Positions 1 through 6,060 of a stretch of 64,000 nt of DNA are shown piece by piece. A program made the position numbers and the translations under genes. The stretch comes from Fen-1258 sp964441505 (GTDB taxonomy: Bacteria; Bacteroidota; Ignavibacteria; Ignavibacteriales; Melioribacteraceae): positions 1 to 64,000 of the forward strand of contig CAYTUV010000001.1 of NCBI GenBank assembly GCA_964441505.1, in the 5' to 3' direction. The stretch's first letter is position 1. The number at the start of each line of letters is the position of its first letter. The notes beneath the pieces are model-generated. The model saw only the letters and a program-made list of their open reading frames with translations. It did no database searches and had not been told where the DNA came from.

Positions 1-12
1 CTTTTTTTTAAC

Positions 13-66
13 AAGCTTTTGATACCCCGCTGCTCTGCGGCGGGGAGCTTCATTTAAGCTTTTGGT
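13..66. repeat. GC-rich dispersed hairpin repeat
   Basis: A 9-bp stem with one mismatch lies at 25-33 and 37-45 (CCCCGCTGC, three-base loop, GCGGCGGGG), in otherwise AT-rich DNA. The string AAGCTTTTG occurs on both sides of it, at 13 and 55. Compact GC hairpins followed by AGCTTCATT resemble dispersed extragenic repeats that I associate with several bacterial phyla. It could also terminate a gene to the left of the window. Confidence 0.5.
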
Positions 67-143
67 TAAATTATATCCATAAGAAAACGGGTCTTCCAGA
101 TTATAGACAAAGAAAAGAATTAAATACACACAAGAGGTATACA

Positions 144-500
144 ATGTTTGTTAAGCAGATGATAGATGTTTTGAAAGAAGAAGTAAAGGCTGGTATAAAA
201 ACAACCAGGCAAGTTTTGATTGGACCGTCCGAAGGACCGAACTTTGCAATGAGAAAATTTTCCATAGCACCGGGCGGAGGAATGCCCATGCACACAAACG
301 CTGTTGAACATGAACAACTTGTTCTAAATGGAAAGGCGGATGTTGTAATAGGTGATCAAAAATTTGTAGCAAAAAAAGATGATGTTGTTTTCATTCCAGC
401 AGGAGTTCCTCACTCATATACTACTTTAGGGGATGAGCCTTTTGAATTCCTCTGTGTAGTGCCAAACAAAACAGATATTGTGGAAATCGTAAAAATGTAA
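144..500 (+). CDS. Small single-domain cupin protein
   Basis: A 118-residue single cupin barrel of unknown substrate. A glycine run (44-46) is followed by His50, then His56-Glu57 and Gly63. This is the cupin-1 motif, although the usual second His of the HxH pair is Asn here. Motif 2 includes PAGVPH with His90, so a metal site with His50, Glu57 and His90 is likely. The start at 144 follows an AGAGG ribosome site. No signal peptide is seen, so it is probably cytoplasmic. It sits 72 bases before an aldo/keto reductase in the same direction. Proteins of this size are often sugar- or quercetinase-like, and the specific function cannot be read from sequence. Confidence 0.88.
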   Translation: MFVKQMIDVLKEEVKAGIKTTRQVLIGPSEGPNFAMRKFSIAPGGGMPMHTNAVEHEQLVLNGKADVVIGDQKFVAKKDDVVFIPAGVPHSYTTLGDEPFEFLCVVPNKTDIVEIVKM

Positions 501-512
501 AAATGGTCAGCC

Positions 513-551
513 CGAGCGAACCTGTGGCGAGCGTAGTCGCCAGTCGAGGGC
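513..551. repeat. Hairpin repeat with CGAGCGA/TCGAGG ends
   Basis: Between the cupin and reductase genes, TGGCGA (525-530) and TCGCCA (537-542) form a perfect 6-bp stem around GCGTAG. It lies inside a longer segment beginning CCCGAGCGA and ending CAGTCGAGGG. This has the look of the CGAGCGA-type extragenic repeats, and a related one occurs at about 21266-21350. Confidence 0.5.
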
Positions 552-572
552 AAGGAAAAAAGGAAAACCAAA

Positions 573-1541
573 ATGGTAAAACGAAAACTTGGAAACAGTG
601 ATCTTAGCGTGTCAATGCTTGGCCTAGGATGCATGGGAATGTCGGAATGGTATGGACCCACTAACGATGAAGAATCAATCGCAACAATTCACGCTGCGCT
701 TAATAACGGAATAAATTTTTTCGATACCGCCGATGTCTATGGCAACGGCCATAATGAAACTCTGATTGGCAAAGCGATAAAAGGAAGAAGAGATGAAACA
801 GCCATAGCAACAAAATTTGGTTTCCTTCTGCACGAAGCAGGCATAAGCGGCAGACCGGAATATGCAAAACAAGCTTGCGATGCGAGTCTTAAAAGATTGG
901 GGATTGATTGCATTGATCTGTATTACCTTCATCGTGTCGATCCGGATGTTCCGATTGAAGATTCTGTCGGCACTATGGCAGATCTTGTAAAAGAGGGAAA
1001 AGTAAAATATCTCGGATTATCGGAAGTGTCTGCCCTAAGTCTGAAGCGCGCATCCAAAATTCATTCGATTGCTGCACTTCAGACGGAATATTCAATTTGG
1101 GTGAGAGATCTGGAAGATGAAATATTATCTGCATGCAGAGAGCTTAATATTGCCTTAGTTCCTTATAGTCCATTGGGGCGTGGATTTTTAACTGGAAACG
1201 TAAAGAACACAAATCAGTTCGATCAAAACGATTTCAGAAAAAAAGTACCATTATTTGAAGAAGAGAATTTTAAAGTGAACTTAAAAGTTGTTGAAGTACT
1301 CGAGCAAATTGCTAAAGAAAAAAAATGCACGGCAAGCCAGCTTGCGCTTGCATGGCTTTTCGAACAGGGACACGATATTTTTCCAATTCCCGGAACGAAG
1401 AGAAGAAAATATTTGATGGAAAATATCCAATCGGTTGAAATAAAACTTACTACCGATGAACTGGAACGGATCGATGTTCTGGCGAAGCAGATAAAAGGTA
1501 AGCGAAAGAGTGAAGGCGGAATGAAATTGGTTAACAGTTGA
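573..1541 (+). CDS. Aldo/keto reductase
   Basis: A 322-residue NAD(P)H-dependent aldo/keto reductase of the YakC/AKR13-like type, reducing aldehydes or ketones in the cytoplasm. The catalytic tetrad is complete: Asp51 and Tyr56 in FDTADVYG, Lys81 in ATKFGF, and His120 in YYLHR. The N-terminal GLGCMGMS motif and the C-terminal PIPGTKRRKYLMEN nucleotide-binding segment are typical. The length is normal for the family. The start is preceded by AAGGAAAA. It is followed 29 bases later by a YciI-like gene in the same direction, so the two may be co-transcribed. The physiological substrate is unknown. Confidence 0.95.
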   Translation: MVKRKLGNSDLSVSMLGLGCMGMSEWYGPTNDEESIATIHAALNNGINFFDTADVYGNGHNETLIGKAIKGRRDETAIATKFGFLLHEAGISGRPEYAKQACDASLKRLGIDCIDLYYLHRVDPDVPIEDSVGTMADLVKEGKVKYLGLSEVSALSLKRASKIHSIAALQTEYSIWVRDLEDEILSACRELNIALVPYSPLGRGFLTGNVKNTNQFDQNDFRKKVPLFEEENFKVNLKVVEVLEQIAKEKKCTASQLALAWLFEQGHDIFPIPGTKRRKYLMENIQSVEIKLTTDELERIDVLAKQIKGKRKSEGGMKLVNS

Positions 1542-1570
1542 TAATCACGAAATTTTAGCGGAGACAAAGC

Positions 1571-1861
1571 ATGCAATTCATAGTATTAGGTTATGACGGC
1601 ACGGACGATAAAGCATTAGAAAGAAGAATGGCTGTTCGTGAAAATCATCTGAAATATGCCCAGGAAATGTTTGACGCAGGAAAGTGGCTCTACGCATCGG
1701 CAATACTTGATGATAACGAAAAAATGATAGGTTCGATGATTGTTTGTGATTACACTTCCAGCGAGGAGTTGCATGAGCAATGGCTAAAAAATGAAGCCTA
1801 TGTAGTTGGCGATGTTTGGAGAACTATTCATATTCACCGCGCAAGAGTTGCAAAGCATTAG
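1571..1861 (+). CDS. YciI-like family protein
   Basis: A 96-residue protein with the YciI/YCII ferredoxin-like fold: an N-terminal beta strand (FIVLGYDG), an HLKYAQEMFDAGKWLYA helix-strand segment in which the His is the likely conserved polar residue, and a FxxDPY-like C-terminal region (LKNEAYVVGDVW). Members are small dimeric proteins whose few characterised relatives carry out lyase-like chemistry. GGAGA lies upstream of the ATG. It probably shares a transcript with the aldo/keto reductase. A second, exported YciI-like protein is encoded at 32885. Confidence 0.85.
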   Translation: MQFIVLGYDGTDDKALERRMAVRENHLKYAQEMFDAGKWLYASAILDDNEKMIGSMIVCDYTSSEELHEQWLKNEAYVVGDVWRTIHIHRARVAKH

Positions 1862-1895
1862 CGAGAGTTAGTAATTCGATTAAAGATTAAAATTA

Positions 1896-2072
1896 ATGTG
1901 GACTTCCGCCGACGTTAGGTTTATCGCCCAGAATGTTTATCTCTATTGTTCCTCTCAAAGCTTTGCACGAGTCATTAGAGGTCTGATCGACAAAACGAAA
2001 CTTGCAGAAGCGTTAAAACTAAGATCAGATCAAAAAATAATTCTCTCACAAACAGTCGGATATCCTAAATGA
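1896..2072 (+). pseudogene. C-terminal remnant of a nitroreductase
   Basis: An open frame of 58 codons encodes what looks like only the last part of a nitroreductase-family flavoprotein. It has the ADVRFIAQNVYLYC helix, the RGLIDKTKLAEALKL segment and the closing ILSQTVGYPK. This is the common C-terminal layout of SagB/ThcOx-like nitroreductases of about 200 residues. The FMN-binding N-terminus is missing and no good ribosome site precedes the ATG. Its TGA overlaps the ATG of the next gene (ATGA at 2069-2072), as in an operon in which the upstream gene has since been lost. It is either a decayed gene or a very small protein. Confidence 0.7.
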
Positions 2073-3055
2073 TAAATTTTGATTTGCCAAGAAAACAACT
2101 GGGATTTTTTCCAACTCCCGTTACAGAGTTACAACGGTTGAGCAAAACATTGGGCGGACCGAGAATATTTATTAAAAGAGATGACATGACGGGGCTTGCG
2201 TTCGGAGGAAACAAAACACGCAAATTGGAATACCTGATTGGTGATGCTCTCTCAAAGGGATGTGATACAATTATTACAGGCGGTGCAGAGCAGTCGAATC
2301 ATTGCAGACAGACAGCGGCGGCATGCGCCGTCAGCGGCTTGGAGTGTCATCTTGTTCTTGGCGGGTCTGATCCGGATATTTCTAAGGGAAATCTTTTACT
2401 CGATAAATTGTTTAATGCAAAAATTCACTGGGACGAAAAATATCGTAAAGGTGAAAATATTCCGCAAATATCGGAAGAATTGTTTCAGTTAGGTAAGAAA
2501 CCTTACATTATTCCTTATGGCGGATCAAATAATATTGGTGTAGTCGGTTATATAGAAGCTGTTAATGAAATCAAAACCCAATTATCTGAAATGAATGTAA
2601 AAATTTCTCATATCGTATTTGCCTCTAGTTCTGGAGGAACGCACGCAGGGCTTGTTTTAGGAAAATTTGTTTATGAGCAGAAGTTTGATTTGATTGGTAT
2701 TGAAATAGACAAAGCAGAGTATGAAGGTCTTTCCTATCCCGATCATCTTCTCAAGCTCGCCAATTCATCGGCAGAATTATTCGGTATTGAATGTCATTTT
2801 GCTAAAAATGATTTTATACTTAAAGACAAATATCTGGGCGGCGGATATGGTGTTGTCGGAGAATTGGAAAAAGATGCTATAAAACTCTTAGCCCGGACAG
2901 AAGGGATACTTGTCGATCCGGTTTATACGGGCAGAACATTCGGCGCTTTAGTTGATATAGTAAAACGTGGTGAGTTTACTTCGAATGATACTATTTTGTT
3001 CTGGCATACGGGAGGTACACCGTCAATCTTTTCCTATGCGGAGAAAATTCTGTAA
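2069..3055 (+). CDS. dcyD: D-cysteine desulfhydrase / ACC deaminase family PLP enzyme
   Basis: A 328-residue fold-type II PLP enzyme. D-cysteine desulfhydrase converts D-cysteine to pyruvate, H2S and ammonia, and the related ACC deaminase opens the cyclopropane ring. The PLP lysine is Lys49 in FGGNKTRKLEY, the phosphate and substrate loop is GGAEQSNH (71-78), and SSGGTHAG forms the second cofactor loop. The C-terminal FWHTGGTP is characteristic. Length is normal. The ATG overlaps the stop codon of the nitroreductase remnant and has only a weak ribosome site, which suggests former translational coupling. Family membership is firm, but the choice between D-cysteine desulfhydrase and another amino-acid deaminase is inferred. 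Confidence 0.85.
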   Translation: MINFDLPRKQLGFFPTPVTELQRLSKTLGGPRIFIKRDDMTGLAFGGNKTRKLEYLIGDALSKGCDTIITGGAEQSNHCRQTAAACAVSGLECHLVLGGSDPDISKGNLLLDKLFNAKIHWDEKYRKGENIPQISEELFQLGKKPYIIPYGGSNNIGVVGYIEAVNEIKTQLSEMNVKISHIVFASSSGGTHAGLVLGKFVYEQKFDLIGIEIDKAEYEGLSYPDHLLKLANSSAELFGIECHFAKNDFILKDKYLGGGYGVVGELEKDAIKLLARTEGILVDPVYTGRTFGALVDIVKRGEFTSNDTILFWHTGGTPSIFSYAEKIL

Positions 3056-3113
3056 AACCGATTGATTAATTGTGATAGAGAAAAAATTATAAAAACAGTA
3101 TGTTTAAGAGAAA

Positions 3114-3148
3114 TGGTTTTCTCGCAAAGCTGCAAAGAGCGCAATGAT
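3114..3148. repeat. GCAAAG-type repeat, left flank of a GxxExxY remnant
   Basis: The sequence TTTTCTCGCAAAGCTGCAAAG and the following AGCGCAATGAT run right up to the remnant at 3151. Its inverted counterpart lies at 3299-3336. The words GCAAAG, GCGCAA and TTTGCG recur in other gene-free gaps of this window (5685-5720, 35919-36005). Confidence 0.6.
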
Positions 3149-3150
3149 AA

Positions 3151-3299
3151 ATGAACGAAAACGAAATCGCTAAAATCGTTTTAGATTATTGTTTCGGGAT
3201 TCACAAAAACTTGGACCAGGATTAAAGCTGGGACTTCTGATAAATTTCAATACAGCATTATTAAAAGATGGTATAACAAGAATTGTAAATAATCTTTAA
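3151..3299 (+). pseudogene. Internally deleted GxxExxY-family gene
   Basis: The frame from the ATG at 3151 reads MNENEIAKIVLDYCFGIHKN, the N-terminus of GxxExxY proteins (small ORFs related to PD-(D/E)XK nucleases, normally about 125-130 residues). After IHKNL the frame is lost. In another frame the text resumes as LKLGLLINFN and then ALLKDGITRIVNNL followed by TAA, which is the normal C-terminus. Adding one G at about 3217 restores the LGPG turn. The middle, which would carry the GxxExxY motif and the nuclease-like core, is deleted. This is therefore a relic with a deletion plus a frameshift, bracketed by inverted GCAAAG-type repeats. Confidence 0.75.
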
Positions 3300-3363
3300 A
3301 TCTTTGCGATCGTTGCGCCGTTGCGAGAGAAAAGTTTTTTCGCAAAGCCGCTGAGACCGCAAC
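3299..3363. repeat. GCAAAG-type repeat, inverted right flank
   Basis: AATCTTTGCGATCGTTGCG, followed by CCGTTGCGAGAGAAAAG, is roughly the reverse complement of the segment at 3114-3148. A further copy in the opposite sense follows (TTCGCAAAGCCGCTGAGACC, 3340-3358). Together with the left flank it gives the GxxExxY remnant imperfect terminal inverted repeats. The 324-base gap between dcyD and the kinase gene holds only these repeats and the remnant. Confidence 0.6.
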
Positions 3364-3379
3364 GTTAAGGGAGAACTTA

Positions 3380-4723
3380 ATGAGCAAGTTCAAGTATGTT
3401 ATCAAACGAAGCGGTGCGGTTGTTCCATTCAATCCGGATCGAATTGCAAACGTAATTTATAGAGCAGCGGTTTCCGTAGGCGGTCGTGATAAAGAAAAAG
3501 CTGCCGAACTTGCCATGCATGTTGTTGCTATGATGGAACAAACTTTTGAAGAAGGATATAAACCGCATGTTGAAGAAATTCAGGACATAATTGAAAAAGT
3601 TTTAATTGAGAACGGACACGCGAAAGTTGCTAAGGAATTTATTCTTTACAGAGTAGAAGCCGCTCAAAGAAGAAGAGAAAACTCCCGCCACTTCTCAAAA
3701 CCGAACGAATTTATACCATGGAAGAAAATGTGGCGCTCTTTAGATTGGGCGGCATCTCATAATCTTCATACAGTTGAATCTGTAAACGAGAGAATCAGAA
3801 AAGGAGACTTTCCTCAAATCGTTCACGAAGCCGAAACATTTTATGAAACTCAGCTTGATACTGCCGCAGAAATGATTAAAGAAAGAAGCGAAGAATTAAA
3901 AATGGTGATGGTTAGCGGACCATCATCATCCGGCAAAACTACTACTACTCTTAAGCTTGAACAACGGCTAAAAAAAATGGGAATGAGTTTCGTCCCCTTG
4001 GTTGTTGATCATTATTTTTTCGATCTGGAAATGCATCCGAAAGACGAATTCGGCGATTACGATTTTGAAACTCCTCAGGCGCTTGATCTGGAATTAATCA
4101 ACGATCACCTTAAGCGCCTGGCTGCGGGCGAAGAAGTTAAAATTCCTTATTATGATTTTAAAGCCGGCAAACGTTATCTGAACAGCACGCCGCTTCAATT
4201 ACATGATCATGAGGTTCTCCTTATTGATAGCTTGCACGGCTTATTCCCCGACTTCAGCCGAGAAATTCCGACCGCACAGAAATTTAAATTATATCTGGAA
4301 CCGTTGCTTCAGATGAAGATGCCCGATGGTCAATACATCCGCTGGACAGATTTACGTTTAATCCGCCGCATGCTTCGTGATTCTGTTCACCGCGCTTATA
4401 AACCGGAACAAACACTTCTGCATTGGCATTACGTTCGCTCTTCAGAAAAAAGAAATATTCTTCCATATAACGGTTCGGCAGACTATATCGTTAATACATC
4501 AATGCCTTTCGAGGTTCCTCTTTACAGACCAAAATTGTTAAAAGATTTTGCAGTGTGGGAAAAGAAATATTCGATCGATCCTTTAAGAGAAGATGCATAT
4601 ATTCGGGCGGCTCGTGTAAGAAAAATGCTTGAGGCAATTGAACCGATGGAAGATGATTCTCCCGTTCCGGGTGACTCAGTCCTGCGCGAGTTCATTGGCG
4701 GCAGCACATTGGAAGTTCATTGA
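3380..4723 (+). CDS. ATP-cone domain fused to uridine-kinase-like P-loop kinase
   Basis: A 447-residue protein. Residues 1-95 form an ATP-cone (VIKRSGAVVPFNPDRIANVI at residues 7-26, then an ILYRVEAAQRRR end), the regulatory nucleotide-binding module best known from ribonucleotide reductases and NrdR. From about 170 on there is a phosphoribulokinase/uridine-kinase-type P-loop, GPSSSGKTTTT (180-190), followed by VDHYF and a DYDFETPQALD segment equivalent to the substrate-binding DHPxAFD region of uridine kinases. It probably phosphorylates a nucleoside or sugar, with the cone sensing adenine nucleotides; this is inference. The start follows GGGAGAA. The carbonic anhydrase gene begins 7 bases after its stop, suggesting a two-gene transcript. 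Confidence 0.85.
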   Translation: MSKFKYVIKRSGAVVPFNPDRIANVIYRAAVSVGGRDKEKAAELAMHVVAMMEQTFEEGYKPHVEEIQDIIEKVLIENGHAKVAKEFILYRVEAAQRRRENSRHFSKPNEFIPWKKMWRSLDWAASHNLHTVESVNERIRKGDFPQIVHEAETFYETQLDTAAEMIKERSEELKMVMVSGPSSSGKTTTTLKLEQRLKKMGMSFVPLVVDHYFFDLEMHPKDEFGDYDFETPQALDLELINDHLKRLAAGEEVKIPYYDFKAGKRYLNSTPLQLHDHEVLLIDSLHGLFPDFSREIPTAQKFKLYLEPLLQMKMPDGQYIRWTDLRLIRRMLRDSVHRAYKPEQTLLHWHYVRSSEKRNILPYNGSADYIVNTSMPFEVPLYRPKLLKDFAVWEKKYSIDPLREDAYIRAARVRKMLEAIEPMEDDSPVPGDSVLREFIGGSTLEVH

Positions 4724-4730
4724 GGATAAT

Positions 4731-5390
4731 ATGAAAAAACTTAAACACATTTTTATAAACAACAAAGAATGGGCGGAAGGTATTAAAGCTCATACTCCGG
4801 ATTTCTTTGAAAAATTAATTCATCAGCAAAAACCGGAATACCTCTGGATCGGCTGTTCGGACAGCAGAGTGCCGGCTAATCAAATTGTCAACCTGCTTCC
4901 TGGCGAATTGTTTGTTCATAGAAATATTGCCAATGTTGTAGCGCATACGGATTTGAATTGTCTGTCCGTAATTCAATACGCCGTGGATGTTCTGCGGGTA
5001 AAACATATTATTGTTTGCGGGCACTATGGCTGCGGCGGTGTAAATGCCGCCTATAAGAATGAGAGACACGGGCTAGTCGATAACTGGTTAATGCATGTCA
5101 GGGATGTTCATGAAAAGTATAAAGACATGATAGACAGATTAAATGATGAAAAAGATAAAAAAGATTTTCTCGGTGAGCTCAATGTTATTGAACAGGCAAT
5201 TAATGTTTGCCAGACAAATATTGTGCAGGACGCATGGAAAAAGGGAAGGGATCTGACCATTCATGGCTGGATTTACGGCTTGCATGATGGATTATTAAAC
5301 GACCTTGGCGTTTGCGTTTCAGGCAAGGATGAATTGAGGGATATATATTCTAAGTCGGTGTCAGATTCTTTTGAGTCATATTTAACATAG
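4731..5390 (+). CDS. can: Beta-class carbonic anhydrase, cytoplasmic
   Basis: A 219-residue beta-carbonic anhydrase that interconverts CO2 and bicarbonate. The zinc ligands are visible as Cys42 in CSDSR (with the Asp44/Arg46 dyad) and as His98 and Cys101 in HYGCGG. The C-terminal WIYGLHDGLL is typical of the E. coli Can clade. I chose the ATG at 4731 because GAGGA lies just upstream and the N-terminus then aligns with the family; a longer in-frame extension back to 4629 would overlap the kinase gene. No signal peptide is present. A second, exported beta-carbonic anhydrase is encoded at 10156. Confidence 0.95.
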   Translation: MKKLKHIFINNKEWAEGIKAHTPDFFEKLIHQQKPEYLWIGCSDSRVPANQIVNLLPGELFVHRNIANVVAHTDLNCLSVIQYAVDVLRVKHIIVCGHYGCGGVNAAYKNERHGLVDNWLMHVRDVHEKYKDMIDRLNDEKDKKDFLGELNVIEQAINVCQTNIVQDAWKKGRDLTIHGWIYGLHDGLLNDLGVCVSGKDELRDIYSKSVSDSFESYLT

Positions 5391-5481
5391 AAAATTTTTT
5401 GATTACCAGAATAAAACTAAATCCGTGTGAATCAGTTTACACCGTGGAATAGCATGTGTGTTTTTGAAACAATTTGATTAT

Positions 5482-5652
5482 TAACTGATGTTACGCAGCG
5501 ATGGATTTTTAGCCACAAAGTCACCAAGACTCGAAGAATCACAAAGAATTGTTTGTGGAAAAACAACTCAAAAACCAAATATTCTTCGTGAAATCTTGGT
5601 GCCCTAGTGTCTTGGTGGCAAGGTTTCTTTGAGGTTTGCGTAACATCAGTTA
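5482..5652. mobile_element. MITE-like element with 16-bp terminal inverted repeats
   Basis: TAACTGATGTTACGCA at 5482-5497 and its exact reverse complement TGCGTAACATCAGTTA at 5637-5652 bound a 171-bp segment with no coding capacity. Inside, GCCACAAAGTCACCAAGAC (from 5511) and, in opposite sense, GTGTCTTGGTGGC (near 5610) with ATTCTTCGTG form a second, imperfect inverted pair, so the whole element could fold as a long hairpin. TTAA occurs at both outer edges. The structure fits a non-autonomous miniature element, and no transposase is visible in the window. Confidence 0.65.
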
Positions 5653-5757
5653 TTAAGGGTAGTTCTAAAAACCTCAATATCCTTTGCGAACTTTGCTTTT
5701 TCTTTGCGTTCTCTGCGTTAAATATTTACAAAAGATAGTTTTTAGAAGTACCCTTAA
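5653..5757. mobile_element. Second MITE-like element with 20-bp inverted ends
   Basis: TTAAGGGTAGTTCTAAAAAC (5653-5672) is matched by GTTTTTAGAAGTACCCTTAA (5738-5757) in inverted orientation with one mismatch in 20. The 105-bp unit begins at the base after the first element ends. Its interior carries TTTGCG/GCGTTCTCTGCG words of the GCAAAG repeat family. TTAA is at both tips. No coding sequence is present. Confidence 0.6.
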
Positions 5758-6060
5758 TTTATTCTACGGGGCGAATCTGTGTTGCCCTCGGTCTATTACG
5801 TGTTGAGTTAATAGCATTAATCCACAGGGAAAATTTTAGAGAGAGCACCTATTCCCAACTTTCATAGTATAGTATTGTAAAAGTATTGTAAAAGTAACCT
5901 CAGAACCACGTCCAACCTTAGTTAGCGCATTATATAATTACTATTTTAAAACCGCGAAAGAAGTACTACCTGAGTATTCAAACGAATAACCCCGTAGTTG
6001 TACATTCTGCGTGACTGTAAAGTATTGCACCAAATTTTTCAAATTTCTGGAAATAAAACG
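5758..6060. other. Gene-free leader upstream of a conserved unknown gene
   Basis: About 300 bases without a convincing gene. A short tandem duplication, AGTATTGTAAA repeated at about 5871-5895, is the only repeat seen. An in-frame ATA/TTG-type extension of the next gene back to 5998 is unlikely to be translated, because the family-like N-terminus begins at the ATG at 6061. Confidence 0.4.

Noticed and set aside
4629..4730. N-terminal extension of the carbonic anhydrase
   Set aside because: Overlaps the kinase gene and precedes the good GAGGA/ATG pair at 4731.
5998..6060. Longer start of the large unknown protein
   Set aside because: Non-family-like N-terminus and no ribosome site; the ATG at 6061 fits better.
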